Shown here piece by piece: positions 16,245-24,245 of a stretch of 64,000 nucleotides of DNA. Within the stretch, counting starts at the first letter, position 1. Each line of letters starts with the position of its first letter. A program made the translations under genes and the position numbers. This stretch comes from Thalassospira lucentensis MCCC 1A00383 = DSM 14000 (GTDB lineage: Bacteria > Pseudomonadota > Alphaproteobacteria > Rhodospirillales > Thalassospiraceae). Location of the stretch: positions 62,001 through 126,000 of the forward strand of contig NZ_ATWN01000011.1 of assembly GCF_000421265.1 (NCBI RefSeq), written 5' to 3'. The notes beneath the pieces were generated by a model. That model saw only the letters and a list, made by a program, of their open reading frames with translations. It had not been told where the DNA came from and did no database searches.

Positions 16245-18791
16245 TCAGAGATCACTTTCTTCGCCCGCGGGCAGGATACAGGCGATTTCACGACCATCGC
16301 GGCTGATCTTGACCCGACCACCATGGATTTCGACCACCGCGCGCACCATCGCCATGCCAAGGGCCCGGCGGGCAGACGGGCTTTCGCCGTCGCGCAACCC
16401 TTCAAACAACATCGGCTGCGGAGCTTCATCCGAAAGCGATATTGAAATTTCGATATCCTCACCGCGTCGACGCGCCATGACGGAAACTTCACTGCCTTCC
16501 GGGGCGGAGCGCAGGACATTGGTTACAAGGATGAACAGGGCCTGTTTCAACCGGCGCTCATCGGCCACCATCCAACCAATATTGCGCGAACAATACAGCC
16601 TAAGCGACACATTCAATTCGGCCAACCGCGCACGGGTCAGGGCTTCAAGCGAACGTAGCAAACGCCGGGGATCGACCGTATCAAGCTCAAGAGCAACCTG
16701 CCCCGATCCAAGGGTCGCCAGATCGCGCATATCATCGACGAGGGCCAGCATGCTTTGGGCTTCGGACCGGATGGTTTCAACCGACCGGGCGACATTGCCG
16801 TTTAGATGCGGGATCAAACGATCCGACTCGCCATTAATATGATCAAGTGGCTTGGTCAGTTCGCGCGATACGGTGGAAATGAAGTCTGATTTCATCTGAT
16901 CGGCGGTGCGCAGCGCCTCGTTGCGTTCGCGCAGCGCACGTTCCACCCGGATGGTATCGGTAACATCAATATAGGACATCATCACCGCCCCATCGGGCAA
17001 CGGCACAATGGCAAAATCAACAATAGAGTTATCAGACCGCTCAAGCCGCCCATTCATCGGTTCGTGGTTGGTGATGCGGGCCACCATCCGACTTTTGAAC
17101 TTGTCCCAGTCATCGCGTTCACGCCAGTATTCACGCGACTTTTCAACCACCTCGGCCAAATGCGGTGCCGCATCAAGAAACGCCGGATCAAGTCCCCAAA
17201 GATCGGCAAAACCATGATTGTGCAGCCGTAAACGACCATCCCCACTGATCACACCAACCGCTTCATGCAGGCTTTCAAGCGTTTCACGCTGAACCGCAAT
17301 CAGGGTGTTATAGCTGCTTTCCAGCACCAGTTTGTCAGTGACATCTTCATAAACAAACATCAGCCCGCCAAACGGATGGGGTGATGTAAACCGGCGCAGC
17401 GTCATGCCATTTGGCAAATGCATCAGGTCTTCTTCTGATTTCAGAAGATCGGTAAACCGTTGATTTTCAGTATTGCGGAACTGATTGAAATCGGTGACTT
17501 CGGGCAATTTACGTTCATCGCGCAAGCGCCGCAAAACATCATCATGGGTCGGTTCTGACCACAGCCATTCGTCATCAAGATCCCAAAGCTTGGTAAAAGC
17601 GGTGTTAAAGAAAATAAGCCCCTTGTCCCCGCCGTAAACCGCAATTGCCGTTCCAAGGTTTTCGAGAACTTCGGCATGTGCGCGAATATGACGCGACAGA
17701 TCGGACTGCAATTCTTCAACCGAGGTGCAATCAATCGCAAACCCGATCAGTTCATCCGATGCATCTGGGTTTTGTGACAGCATTTCAGTAATGCGCAGCA
17801 ATTTGCGATCACCGCGAATAACCACGTGATAATCACGTGTCAGATCCTCGCCATTGCGCTGCACCGATGCGGCAAGCGAACGCCCGTGATCGGGAATGAT
17901 GCCTGCACCAATTTCCGCCTGATTTTCAAGCACGTCCTCGATGCTGGACCGCTCAACCGCATCGGCATAAGCCGCATTGCAATCAATCAGGCGCAATTCA
18001 CTGTCACGCCGCCAGACCGGGAACGGCAAGCTATCAAGTAACAACCGAAGTCCGGAAACCTCATATTTAAGAACCTGAAAATCACCAAACTGGTTTTCGC
18101 GTTCACGGGTATGGCGGGTTTCATCACGGAACCACAATCCGTGTGCCAACACATCGGCCGACCGGTCTTTGCGCGCCGACATCCCCGTCACATGGTATTT
18201 GCGCTCATCAAGGGTGTTCACCCACTGTTCAAACCGTTCATGCCCGGTTTTAAGGCCGCGCACCCGTTCCTTAAGGAGCTTGGCATCCTCATCGCGTAAT
18301 TGATCAAGCAAATCGGGAAAACGCCCATCCGCGCCAAGGCTAAAGGCCCGCTTTAACCCCGGGCTTGCACCCTCAGCAAATCCTGTGTGGCTCCAGTAAT
18401 AAACCGGATCCGGACCGGCAAATAAAAGCTGGGTGAAAAGTTCTGTTTCACCGGCCAGTTCATGTTCGTGATCTTCGACTTCTTCAAGATGGCGGCGCAT
18501 GCGCAGTGACAGTCGCCAGCCAACCCAGGCTGCAATCGCCGCCCCGATAAATGCGGCTAATCCAACCACCAGCCAGTCGCGGTCGCTTAACCCCGCAAGG
18601 CTGCCAAAAATCGTCGCACCAATACCGGCATTGCCATCCGGTTCCGATACAATCGCCGGGGCATTATCAAGTCGAAATTTATCCTGCGCATGAAGTTGCG
18701 TCGAAACAACAAGCATGGTCAGCGCACCGCACGCCCACTGCCAGACTGCCGACAGCCGAAATCCGGGATATTTGCGCGAAAATACCTTCAC
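16245..18791 (-). CDS. DivL-like PAS-domain pseudo-histidine kinase
   Basis: About 848 residues. The N-terminus has a signal or membrane segment (LSAVWQWACGALTMLVVS) and a second transmembrane helix near residue 75-95 (WLVVGLAAFIGAAIAAWVGW). Several PAS-like modules follow, then a dimerisation/phosphotransfer domain and an ATPase-like domain. The H-box reads DFISTVSRELTKPL: the histidine that is normally phosphorylated (SHEL) is Arg, codon 16863-16865. The ATPase part is also worn: the N-box Asn survives (LVTNVLRSAPEGS), but the DxGxGI loop is replaced by LSDEAPQP and the second Gly loop is ALGMAMV. This resembles Caulobacter DivL, where His is Tyr. I chose GTG 18791, which follows AAGGAACAG and gives a clean signal segment. 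GTG 18845 is an in-frame alternative without a ribosome site. Confidence 0.8.
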   Translation of the reverse strand: MKVFSRKYPGFRLSAVWQWACGALTMLVVSTQLHAQDKFRLDNAPAIVSEPDGNAGIGATIFGSLAGLSDRDWLVVGLAAFIGAAIAAWVGWRLSLRMRRHLEEVEDHEHELAGETELFTQLLFAGPDPVYYWSHTGFAEGASPGLKRAFSLGADGRFPDLLDQLRDEDAKLLKERVRGLKTGHERFEQWVNTLDERKYHVTGMSARKDRSADVLAHGLWFRDETRHTRERENQFGDFQVLKYEVSGLRLLLDSLPFPVWRRDSELRLIDCNAAYADAVERSSIEDVLENQAEIGAGIIPDHGRSLAASVQRNGEDLTRDYHVVIRGDRKLLRITEMLSQNPDASDELIGFAIDCTSVEELQSDLSRHIRAHAEVLENLGTAIAVYGGDKGLIFFNTAFTKLWDLDDEWLWSEPTHDDVLRRLRDERKLPEVTDFNQFRNTENQRFTDLLKSEEDLMHLPNGMTLRRFTSPHPFGGLMFVYEDVTDKLVLESSYNTLIAVQRETLESLHEAVGVISGDGRLRLHNHGFADLWGLDPAFLDAAPHLAEVVEKSREYWRERDDWDKFKSRMVARITNHEPMNGRLERSDNSIVDFAIVPLPDGAVMMSYIDVTDTIRVERALRERNEALRTADQMKSDFISTVSRELTKPLDHINGESDRLIPHLNGNVARSVETIRSEAQSMLALVDDMRDLATLGSGQVALELDTVDPRRLLRSLEALTRARLAELNVSLRLYCSRNIGWMVADERRLKQALFILVTNVLRSAPEGSEVSVMARRRGEDIEISISLSDEAPQPMLFEGLRDGESPSARRALGMAMVRAVVEIHGGRVKISRDGREIACILPAGEESDL

Positions 18792-19053
18792 CTGTTCCTT
18801 TCGCCGAACTTGATCAGAAGCTTGATCGGATGCCTGCCGTGTCACGTGTTGTTAACCGTTTGTGTTTATGAGCTATTATTATGGTGAAAACGGGGTGCTT
18901 TTACCACCGTTTCGCATCATTGCAGCAACAGCCTTGGCTGGAGCCGCATTTCACGGGGTCATCCCATGGAAAAACCGCGATGACATGGCGTATGAATCGG
19001 GCTATGTCTGCGGTGTCGTCGTTAACAACAGATACAGCGTACCCGTCCCGAAT

Positions 19054-20313
19054 ATGAGTCTAAAACCGCAGCTAGATCTTTTTGCGAAGCACGCGGAGGC
19101 AAAGCCTGCCGCGTCACAGAAGGAATCCGCCGCGCTCAAGGCTTCCAAGGATGCCGGACCGGAAATTCGCGACCTGTTTGACACCAATTTCAATGCCGCA
19201 GATATCGCCGAATGGGAACTGCTGTTTCGCGATGCACCGCAGTATAATTACCATTTCAAACGATCCCAGATCGCCTCGGCCTTTGACCGTCCGCTACACA
19301 AAAAGCTGATTGCATCGCACGCCTTTGAACGGCTGCGCGAAATCTCGTTTTTGGGGGCCATTGATTATCTGTTCCACCCCAATGGACGACCGGCCAATAT
19401 CCGCCATTCGCGCTATGATCACACCATTGGTGTAGCCCTGCTGTCGCAGCAATATTGCCGCTTGATGGATTTGTCGGAGGCTGACCGTGACCTTCTCGGT
19501 GCGGCCGCCCTGTTACATGATATTGGCCATGGTCCGTTTTCCCATACGCTGGAACCGGAATTTGCCCGGCGGTTTAACCGTAATCACCATCAACTGACCA
19601 ATCAGATCATCACCGGCGAGGTCCAGCTTGATCTTTCGGTCAATCATCTGCTGGTCAAACATGGCGTTGACCCGGACGAGGTGATCGCGCTTCTGTCGAA
19701 AAAATCGACCCACCCGCATGCCAGCCTTTTGTCGGGGCCGGTCAATATCGACACGCTGGAAGGCATCAGTCGGACCAAGACTTACGTCCACCCGAACTAT
19801 GTCCATTGTCATCCAAGATTGCTGCTTGAAGCCGCCGTCAAACTGGATGGCGAATCACTCAAACGGCTTGATAAGTTCTGGCAGCTTAAAGAAGACATCT
19901 ATCGCAATTTCATTTTTGGCCCTATGTGCTTTGCCACCGACCATTTATGCCGCGAATTTGTCGTCAATAATGCCCCGGACTTTGCCGCCGATGACTTCCT
20001 GTTGACCGAAAAGGCGTTCTTGCAACGCCACCCGACCTTTAAAAAATTCCTGTTCAGTCTGAAAAACCGGATTGAGCTCGACGGGGTTGTTGATGCGGTT
20101 GATCAGAACAAATTCAGTGCCGCCGCCGCCATTCTTGAAGACAACAAAACCAAGGTGCCCAAGCGCGAATTTCACATCAACGCCGATGTCGATGTGAAAT
20201 GCTTCGCCGACCTGTCAAAACGCTATTACGAAGAAAAAAATTCGTTCCTGCGCCGTGTCGGCAGCCTGACCGACCCGGCTCAACAGGCTGCTGCGGCCAG
20301 CCTGTTTGATTAG
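19054..20313 (+). CDS. HD-domain phosphohydrolase
   Basis: A protein of about 419 residues from the chosen start, of the HD superfamily with similarity to the dNTPase-like COG1078 group. The metal-binding motif is seen as RHSRYDHTIGVA followed by LLHDIGHGPFSHTLE, then a downstream Asp in PVNIDTLEGISRT. HD proteins of this kind hydrolyse phosphomonoesters or nucleotides; the substrate is unknown. The frame is open upstream to GTG 18862, but the extra 64 residues look non-native, so I start at ATG 19054 (MSLKPQLDLFAKHAE). No start has a clear ribosome site. The gene diverges from the DivL-like gene. Confidence 0.8.
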   Translation: MSLKPQLDLFAKHAEAKPAASQKESAALKASKDAGPEIRDLFDTNFNAADIAEWELLFRDAPQYNYHFKRSQIASAFDRPLHKKLIASHAFERLREISFLGAIDYLFHPNGRPANIRHSRYDHTIGVALLSQQYCRLMDLSEADRDLLGAAALLHDIGHGPFSHTLEPEFARRFNRNHHQLTNQIITGEVQLDLSVNHLLVKHGVDPDEVIALLSKKSTHPHASLLSGPVNIDTLEGISRTKTYVHPNYVHCHPRLLLEAAVKLDGESLKRLDKFWQLKEDIYRNFIFGPMCFATDHLCREFVVNNAPDFAADDFLLTEKAFLQRHPTFKKFLFSLKNRIELDGVVDAVDQNKFSAAAAILEDNKTKVPKREFHINADVDVKCFADLSKRYYEEKNSFLRRVGSLTDPAQQAAAASLFD

Positions 20314-20337
20314 GATCATCCAGGCCAATGACCTCAC

Positions 20338-21222
20338 CTAATCGCGCTGTAAAGATGCAAGAAATGTGTGGTGGGCTGTTTCCAAATGCCGTTCAAGTGC
20401 AGCCGTCGCAGCACCTTGATCCTGTCTGAGGATCGCATCGATAATCTCAAGATGCTCTTCCACCGCAAATCCATTGCGCCCGACTTGGTTCTTCTTCGAC
20501 CAGCGATAGTGAAAATGGAAAATCACCGATATCGAATCCTGAAAGCCATCAATAAACCGGTTTCCGGCGGCAGCATTCAAGGTCCGGTGAAAACGGGTAT
20601 CAAGCTCTGAAAACTCCGTAAACCGCGTATCGATTTCGCTGCGTAATTGAATGTGCTCCTGACGTAGGCGCAACAGCTTTCCCCAGAATGGTTCATCTTC
20701 GGGAATGTCAAAAATCGCACGGATCGCACGGCATTCAAACATCCGGCGGACTTCATGAAGTTCCAGCGCATATTGCTCGGTGAAGCCTTCAAGGATCCAG
20801 CTGCGCTGTGGCTCCTTGCGGATAAAACCAACCCGGCTCAATCCGATCAGAAATTCACGGATGGCAGTATTTGAAACGCCGAACCGCCGGGCCAAAGCCG
20901 CCTCGCTCAGGCGGCTCCCCGGGGCTGGTTGCGCGTCTTTCAGCCACATCATGAAATCAGTCTCAAGCCGCTCTTCAAGGCTTCTGATTTCTGAAATCGA
21001 AAAGTAATCGGACTTCTGAGGTTGGCGTAATAATACAATCGGAAAACTGTTTGATGAAATCAGGTTAATCTCAATGGCGCGCTCCAAAACGCGACGCGCC
21101 AAAGTCCGGCTCACAACCAGCAATCGCGCCAAACCCGATATCGTATCAGGAGAATTCCCGATCGATACACTGTCGAGCCATGTGTTGAAGCTGGTCTTGA
21201 ATTTTCGGTCTGAACGGGCCAC
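20338..21222 (-). CDS. GntR/FCD regulator with an extra N-terminal helix-turn-helix
   Basis: A 294-residue regulator. Residues about 82-145 form the usual GntR winged helix (LSEAALARRFGVSNTAIREFLIGLSRVGFI) and 150-290 the FCD ligand domain (SELDTRFHRTLNAAAGNRF, VEEHLEIIDAILR, LERHLETAHH). Unusually, residues 26-62 look like another helix-turn-helix (DTISGLARLLVVSRTLARRVLERAIEINLI, of which the core is LARLLVVSRTLARRVLE). It is divergent from a TRAP/dehydratase operon, with an 11-bp inverted repeat between them. It therefore probably controls sugar-acid uptake. The start is a GTG. Confidence 0.85.
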   Translation of the reverse strand: MARSDRKFKTSFNTWLDSVSIGNSPDTISGLARLLVVSRTLARRVLERAIEINLISSNSFPIVLLRQPQKSDYFSISEIRSLEERLETDFMMWLKDAQPAPGSRLSEAALARRFGVSNTAIREFLIGLSRVGFIRKEPQRSWILEGFTEQYALELHEVRRMFECRAIRAIFDIPEDEPFWGKLLRLRQEHIQLRSEIDTRFTEFSELDTRFHRTLNAAAGNRFIDGFQDSISVIFHFHYRWSKKNQVGRNGFAVEEHLEIIDAILRQDQGAATAALERHLETAHHTFLASLQRD

Positions 21223-21227
21223 GGCGA

Positions 21228-21269
21228 CAACTGTCTTTTAAAGTGTTTTTTAAGCATTAAAGACAGTTG
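21228..21269. promoter_or_regulatory. candidate operator between gntR and TRAP operon
   Basis: CAACTGTCTTT (21228-21238) and AAAGACAGTTG (21259-21269) are perfect 11-bp inverted arms around 20 AT-rich bases, in the divergent promoter region of the double-HTH regulator and dctP. The wide spacing would place the arm centres about three helical turns apart. Confidence 0.5.
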
Positions 21270-21345
21270 AGATGAATGGCAACTGTTCCCTAAGATGAAA
21301 CCGAAAATAGAACAAAAAAAAGAGTTCAAAATCATGGAGGTTACA

Positions 21346-22338
21346 ATGTTCACCCGGAAACTCATCCGTGGCACCGTTATGGGCCTGACGGCCCTTGTTG
21401 CCCTTGCCGGAATGCCCAAAAATTCCAGCGCGCAGGAAGTCCTGAAATTCGGCCACGTCTATGAAGTCGACACCCCGTATCACCGTGCGGCTTTAAAAGC
21501 ATCCGAGCTGTTCGCCGAACGTACCGATGGCCGCTATAAAATCGAAGTCTTCCCGGCGTCACAGCTCGGCAAGGAAGCCGCCATCAACGAGGCGCTGACC
21601 CTCGGTTCAATCGACATCATCTATACCGGTGTTGCCTATCTCGGGCAGACATACCCACCGATTTCGATCTCCGATTATCCCTTTACGCTGCGCGGTTACG
21701 AACACTGGTTGAACTACACCAAGTCGGACCTGTTTGCCGAACTGTCCAAAGAATACACCAGTGTCACCGGCAATGAGATCGCCGGGCTGGTTTATTACGG
21801 TGCGCGTCATGTGACCTCGAACAAACCGATCCTGACACCGGCTGATATGAAGGGTCTTAAAATCCGCACGCCGAATGCCCCTGCCTATCAGATGTTCCCC
21901 AAGGAAACCGGTGCTAACCCGACGCCAATGGCCTTTTCCGAAGTCTATCTTGCTCTGCAACAGGGTGTTGTCGATGCACAGGAAAATCCGCTTCCGACCA
22001 TTAAATTCAAAAAATTCTATGAAGTTCAGTCGAACATCAATCTGACTGGCCACATCATCAACTCGTTGATCATGCTGGTGTCGCCTTCCACCATGGACAA
22101 ACTGGGGGATGAAGACGGCAAAGTTCTGCTTGAAACCCTTCAGGAAGCCGGTATCGGCGCATCCAATGAAATCGTGAAAAACGAAAATGAGTTGGCCGAC
22201 TGGTTCCGTGAACAGGGTGTCACGGTTAATGAAGTCGACCGTGGTCCTTTCATTGATGTCATCGCCCCGCGCCTGAAAAGCGACGACATGCCGTGGGATC
22301 CAGAAATCTTTGAGCGCCTAGAAGCCATCAAAGGGTAA
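21346..22338 (+). CDS. dctP: TRAP transporter substrate-binding protein (DctP family), sugar-acid operon
   Basis: A 330-residue periplasmic binding protein. The signal peptide spans about residues 1-25 (FTRKLIRGTVMGLTALVALAG, cleavage near NSSAQ). The carboxylate-binding Arg is in GLKIRTPNAP and the DctP signature is QQGVVDAQENPLPT near residue 210. The start at 21346 is supported by GGAGG seven bases upstream; an in-frame ATG at 21295 lacks one. It is the first gene of dctP-dctQ-dctM-uxaA. The dehydratase at the operon end points to an aldarate or hexuronate such as galactarate, altronate or galacturonate as substrate, by inference. Confidence 0.93.
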   Translation: MFTRKLIRGTVMGLTALVALAGMPKNSSAQEVLKFGHVYEVDTPYHRAALKASELFAERTDGRYKIEVFPASQLGKEAAINEALTLGSIDIIYTGVAYLGQTYPPISISDYPFTLRGYEHWLNYTKSDLFAELSKEYTSVTGNEIAGLVYYGARHVTSNKPILTPADMKGLKIRTPNAPAYQMFPKETGANPTPMAFSEVYLALQQGVVDAQENPLPTIKFKKFYEVQSNINLTGHIINSLIMLVSPSTMDKLGDEDGKVLLETLQEAGIGASNEIVKNENELADWFREQGVTVNEVDRGPFIDVIAPRLKSDDMPWDPEIFERLEAIKG

Positions 22339-22363
22339 CCCTAGCGTAACCTTGTTCAGCTTC

Positions 22364-22393
22364 CAACCGGGGGGACCTTGTTTCCCCCGGTTG
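22364..22393 (+). other. intercistronic stem-loop between dctP and dctQ
   Basis: CAACCGGGGG (22364-22373) and CCCCCGGTTG (22384-22393) form a perfect 10-bp GC-rich stem with a 10-base loop, between the dctP stop and the dctQ start. There is no T run, so it probably protects upstream mRNA or attenuates rather than terminates. It is positioned like the hairpin in the first TRAP operon. Confidence 0.65.
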
Positions 22394-22423
22394 CGCCATG
22401 TTCGATTTCCGACGGAGACACAC

Positions 22424-22936
22424 ATGTCCGACATTAACGGGGATCTTTTTACCGAACAGGAACAGCAAGAGGCCGACACACATGCCAGCCTCAAACTCAC
22501 ATGGGCCGATATTCCCGCGCTCCTGATTTTCTGTGCTCTGTTCGTGACCGTATTCCTGCAATTCTTTACCCGCTACGTGCTCAATGACTCCCTTGCATGG
22601 ACCGAAGAAATCGCACGCTATCTGCTTATTCTGGTGGCCTTTGTCGGTGCGGTGAAATGTCAGCTCGTCGACAGCCACATCCGGCTTGAAATCATCGACA
22701 AACTGGCCGGTCGGGCCCTGCCACGGCTTAAAATCATCGCCCTTACCCTTTCGGCCGGGTTCTTTGGGTTTGCCATCTATTCGCTCAACGAACTGATGAC
22801 CAAAACCTCCTATCAGAAAATGGTCTCTCTCCCATTTCCCAAATATTACTTCTACGGGCTGATCATGGTCGCCCTTGGTGTGCTTGTCGCCGTCCACGTG
22901 CGGCAGATTTATGTGCTGCTGCGGAGTAAACCCTGA
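22424..22936 (+). CDS. dctQ: TRAP transporter small permease (DctQ family), sugar-acid operon
   Basis: A 170-residue four-helix small subunit. Hydrophobic segments lie near residues 28-50, 63-83, 100-122 and 142-165, with the DctQ signature NDSLAWTEEIARYLLI before the second helix. The first 25 residues are acidic and soluble (NGDLFTEQEQQEAD). The start at 22424 follows CGGAGA; an upstream in-frame ATG at 22352 lies inside the intercistronic hairpin and is rejected. The stop shares a base with the dctM start, so the two permease genes are coupled. Confidence 0.92.
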   Translation: MSDINGDLFTEQEQQEADTHASLKLTWADIPALLIFCALFVTVFLQFFTRYVLNDSLAWTEEIARYLLILVAFVGAVKCQLVDSHIRLEIIDKLAGRALPRLKIIALTLSAGFFGFAIYSLNELMTKTSYQKMVSLPFPKYYFYGLIMVALGVLVAVHVRQIYVLLRSKP

Positions 22937-24216
22937 TGAGCTTCCTTATCCTTCTGATATCGCTGGCTGTTTTTATTGCCGTGCGTGTCCCGATTGCCGT
23001 TGCACTCGGCCTCTCATCGCTCATTTACATCCTGATCGAAGGCATGCCGTCGGTCGTGCTGCTTCATAACATGATCAATGGCATGAACAGTTTCCCGCTG
23101 CTGGCCATTCCGTTCTTTATTCTGGCCGGTGGGTTGATGAATTCCGCGGGGATCACAAGCCGTATTTTTGCCTTTGCCCGCGCGCTTGTCGGTTGGTCCC
23201 ATGGCGGACTGGGACATGTTAATATCGGGGCCAGCATTGTGTTTGCCGGCATGTCGGGGGCGGCGGTCGCCGATGCGGGCGGGCTCGGCGCCATTGAAAT
23301 CAAAGCCATGCGCGATGCAGGATATGATGACGACTTTTCGGTTGGCATTACGGCTGCTTCCTCGACCATTGGCCCGATCATCCCCCCATCCCTGCCACTT
23401 GTTATTTTCGGGGTGATGGCATCTGTATCCATCGGTGAACTGTTTGTGGCCGGGATCATTCCCGGATTGCTGATGGCCGCATCCTTGATGGTGATGGTCT
23501 GGTGGATAGCGCGCAAACGCAACTACCCACGCGATGTCGCCTTTAGCCCAAAGCTCGTTGGATCGACGTTCCAGACCGCTTTCCTGCCGCTATTGACCCC
23601 GGTGATCATTGTAGGCGGCATTGCATCGGGGATATTTACCCCGACCGAGGCTGCTGTGTGTGCGGCAAGCTATGCCATTGTTCTCGGCATGCTGGTCTAT
23701 CGCACGCTCAGCTGGAAAAAACTGGTGCGCGTGTCTGTCGAAACCATCGAAACCACGGCATCAATCATGCTGATCGTCGGCACGGCCAGTGTGTTTGCAT
23801 GGATTCTTGCCGCCAATCAGGCCGCCGTCGTGTTTTCCGAAACGCTTCTTGCCCTGACCCAGGACAAAACCCTGATTCTTTTGATCATCACGCTGATTGT
23901 TCTGGTGGTCGGTCTGTTTATGGAAACGATTGCCGCGATTTCAATTCTGGTCCCGGTGCTGCTGCCAATTTCGATGCAGCTTGGCATCGATCCGGTCCAC
24001 CTTGGGATCATCGTGATCCTGAATTTGATGATCGGGCTTTTAACCCCGCCCATTGGCATGGTGCTTTATGTGCTTTCCAAGGTGTCATCCGTACCGTTTG
24101 AGCAATGCGCAAAGGCAACCATGCCGTTCCTCGTACCGCTGATCGCGGTACTGCTGCTTCTGACCTTTGTGCCGTCCATAACCCTGTTCCTGCCCGATCT
24201 TCTGTATCGGCAGTAA
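22936..24216 (+). CDS. dctM: TRAP transporter large permease (DctM family), sugar-acid operon
   Basis: A 426-residue DctM permease with about 12 membrane segments. Signatures are FPLLAIPFFILAGGLMNSAGI near residue 52, MSGAAVADAGGLG near 105 and IGPIIPPSLPLVIFG near 145, together with NLMIGLLTPPIG near 365. It imports the substrate presented by DctP using a sodium gradient. It starts at the dctQ stop (TGATG) and is followed after 29 bases by the dehydratase gene. Confidence 0.93.
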   Translation: MSFLILLISLAVFIAVRVPIAVALGLSSLIYILIEGMPSVVLLHNMINGMNSFPLLAIPFFILAGGLMNSAGITSRIFAFARALVGWSHGGLGHVNIGASIVFAGMSGAAVADAGGLGAIEIKAMRDAGYDDDFSVGITAASSTIGPIIPPSLPLVIFGVMASVSIGELFVAGIIPGLLMAASLMVMVWWIARKRNYPRDVAFSPKLVGSTFQTAFLPLLTPVIIVGGIASGIFTPTEAAVCAASYAIVLGMLVYRTLSWKKLVRVSVETIETTASIMLIVGTASVFAWILAANQAAVVFSETLLALTQDKTLILLIITLIVLVVGLFMETIAAISILVPVLLPISMQLGIDPVHLGIIVILNLMIGLLTPPIGMVLYVLSKVSSVPFEQCAKATMPFLVPLIAVLLLLTFVPSITLFLPDLLYRQ

Positions 24217-24245
24217 TCCCCCTATCAATACAGAGGTCCAAGCAC

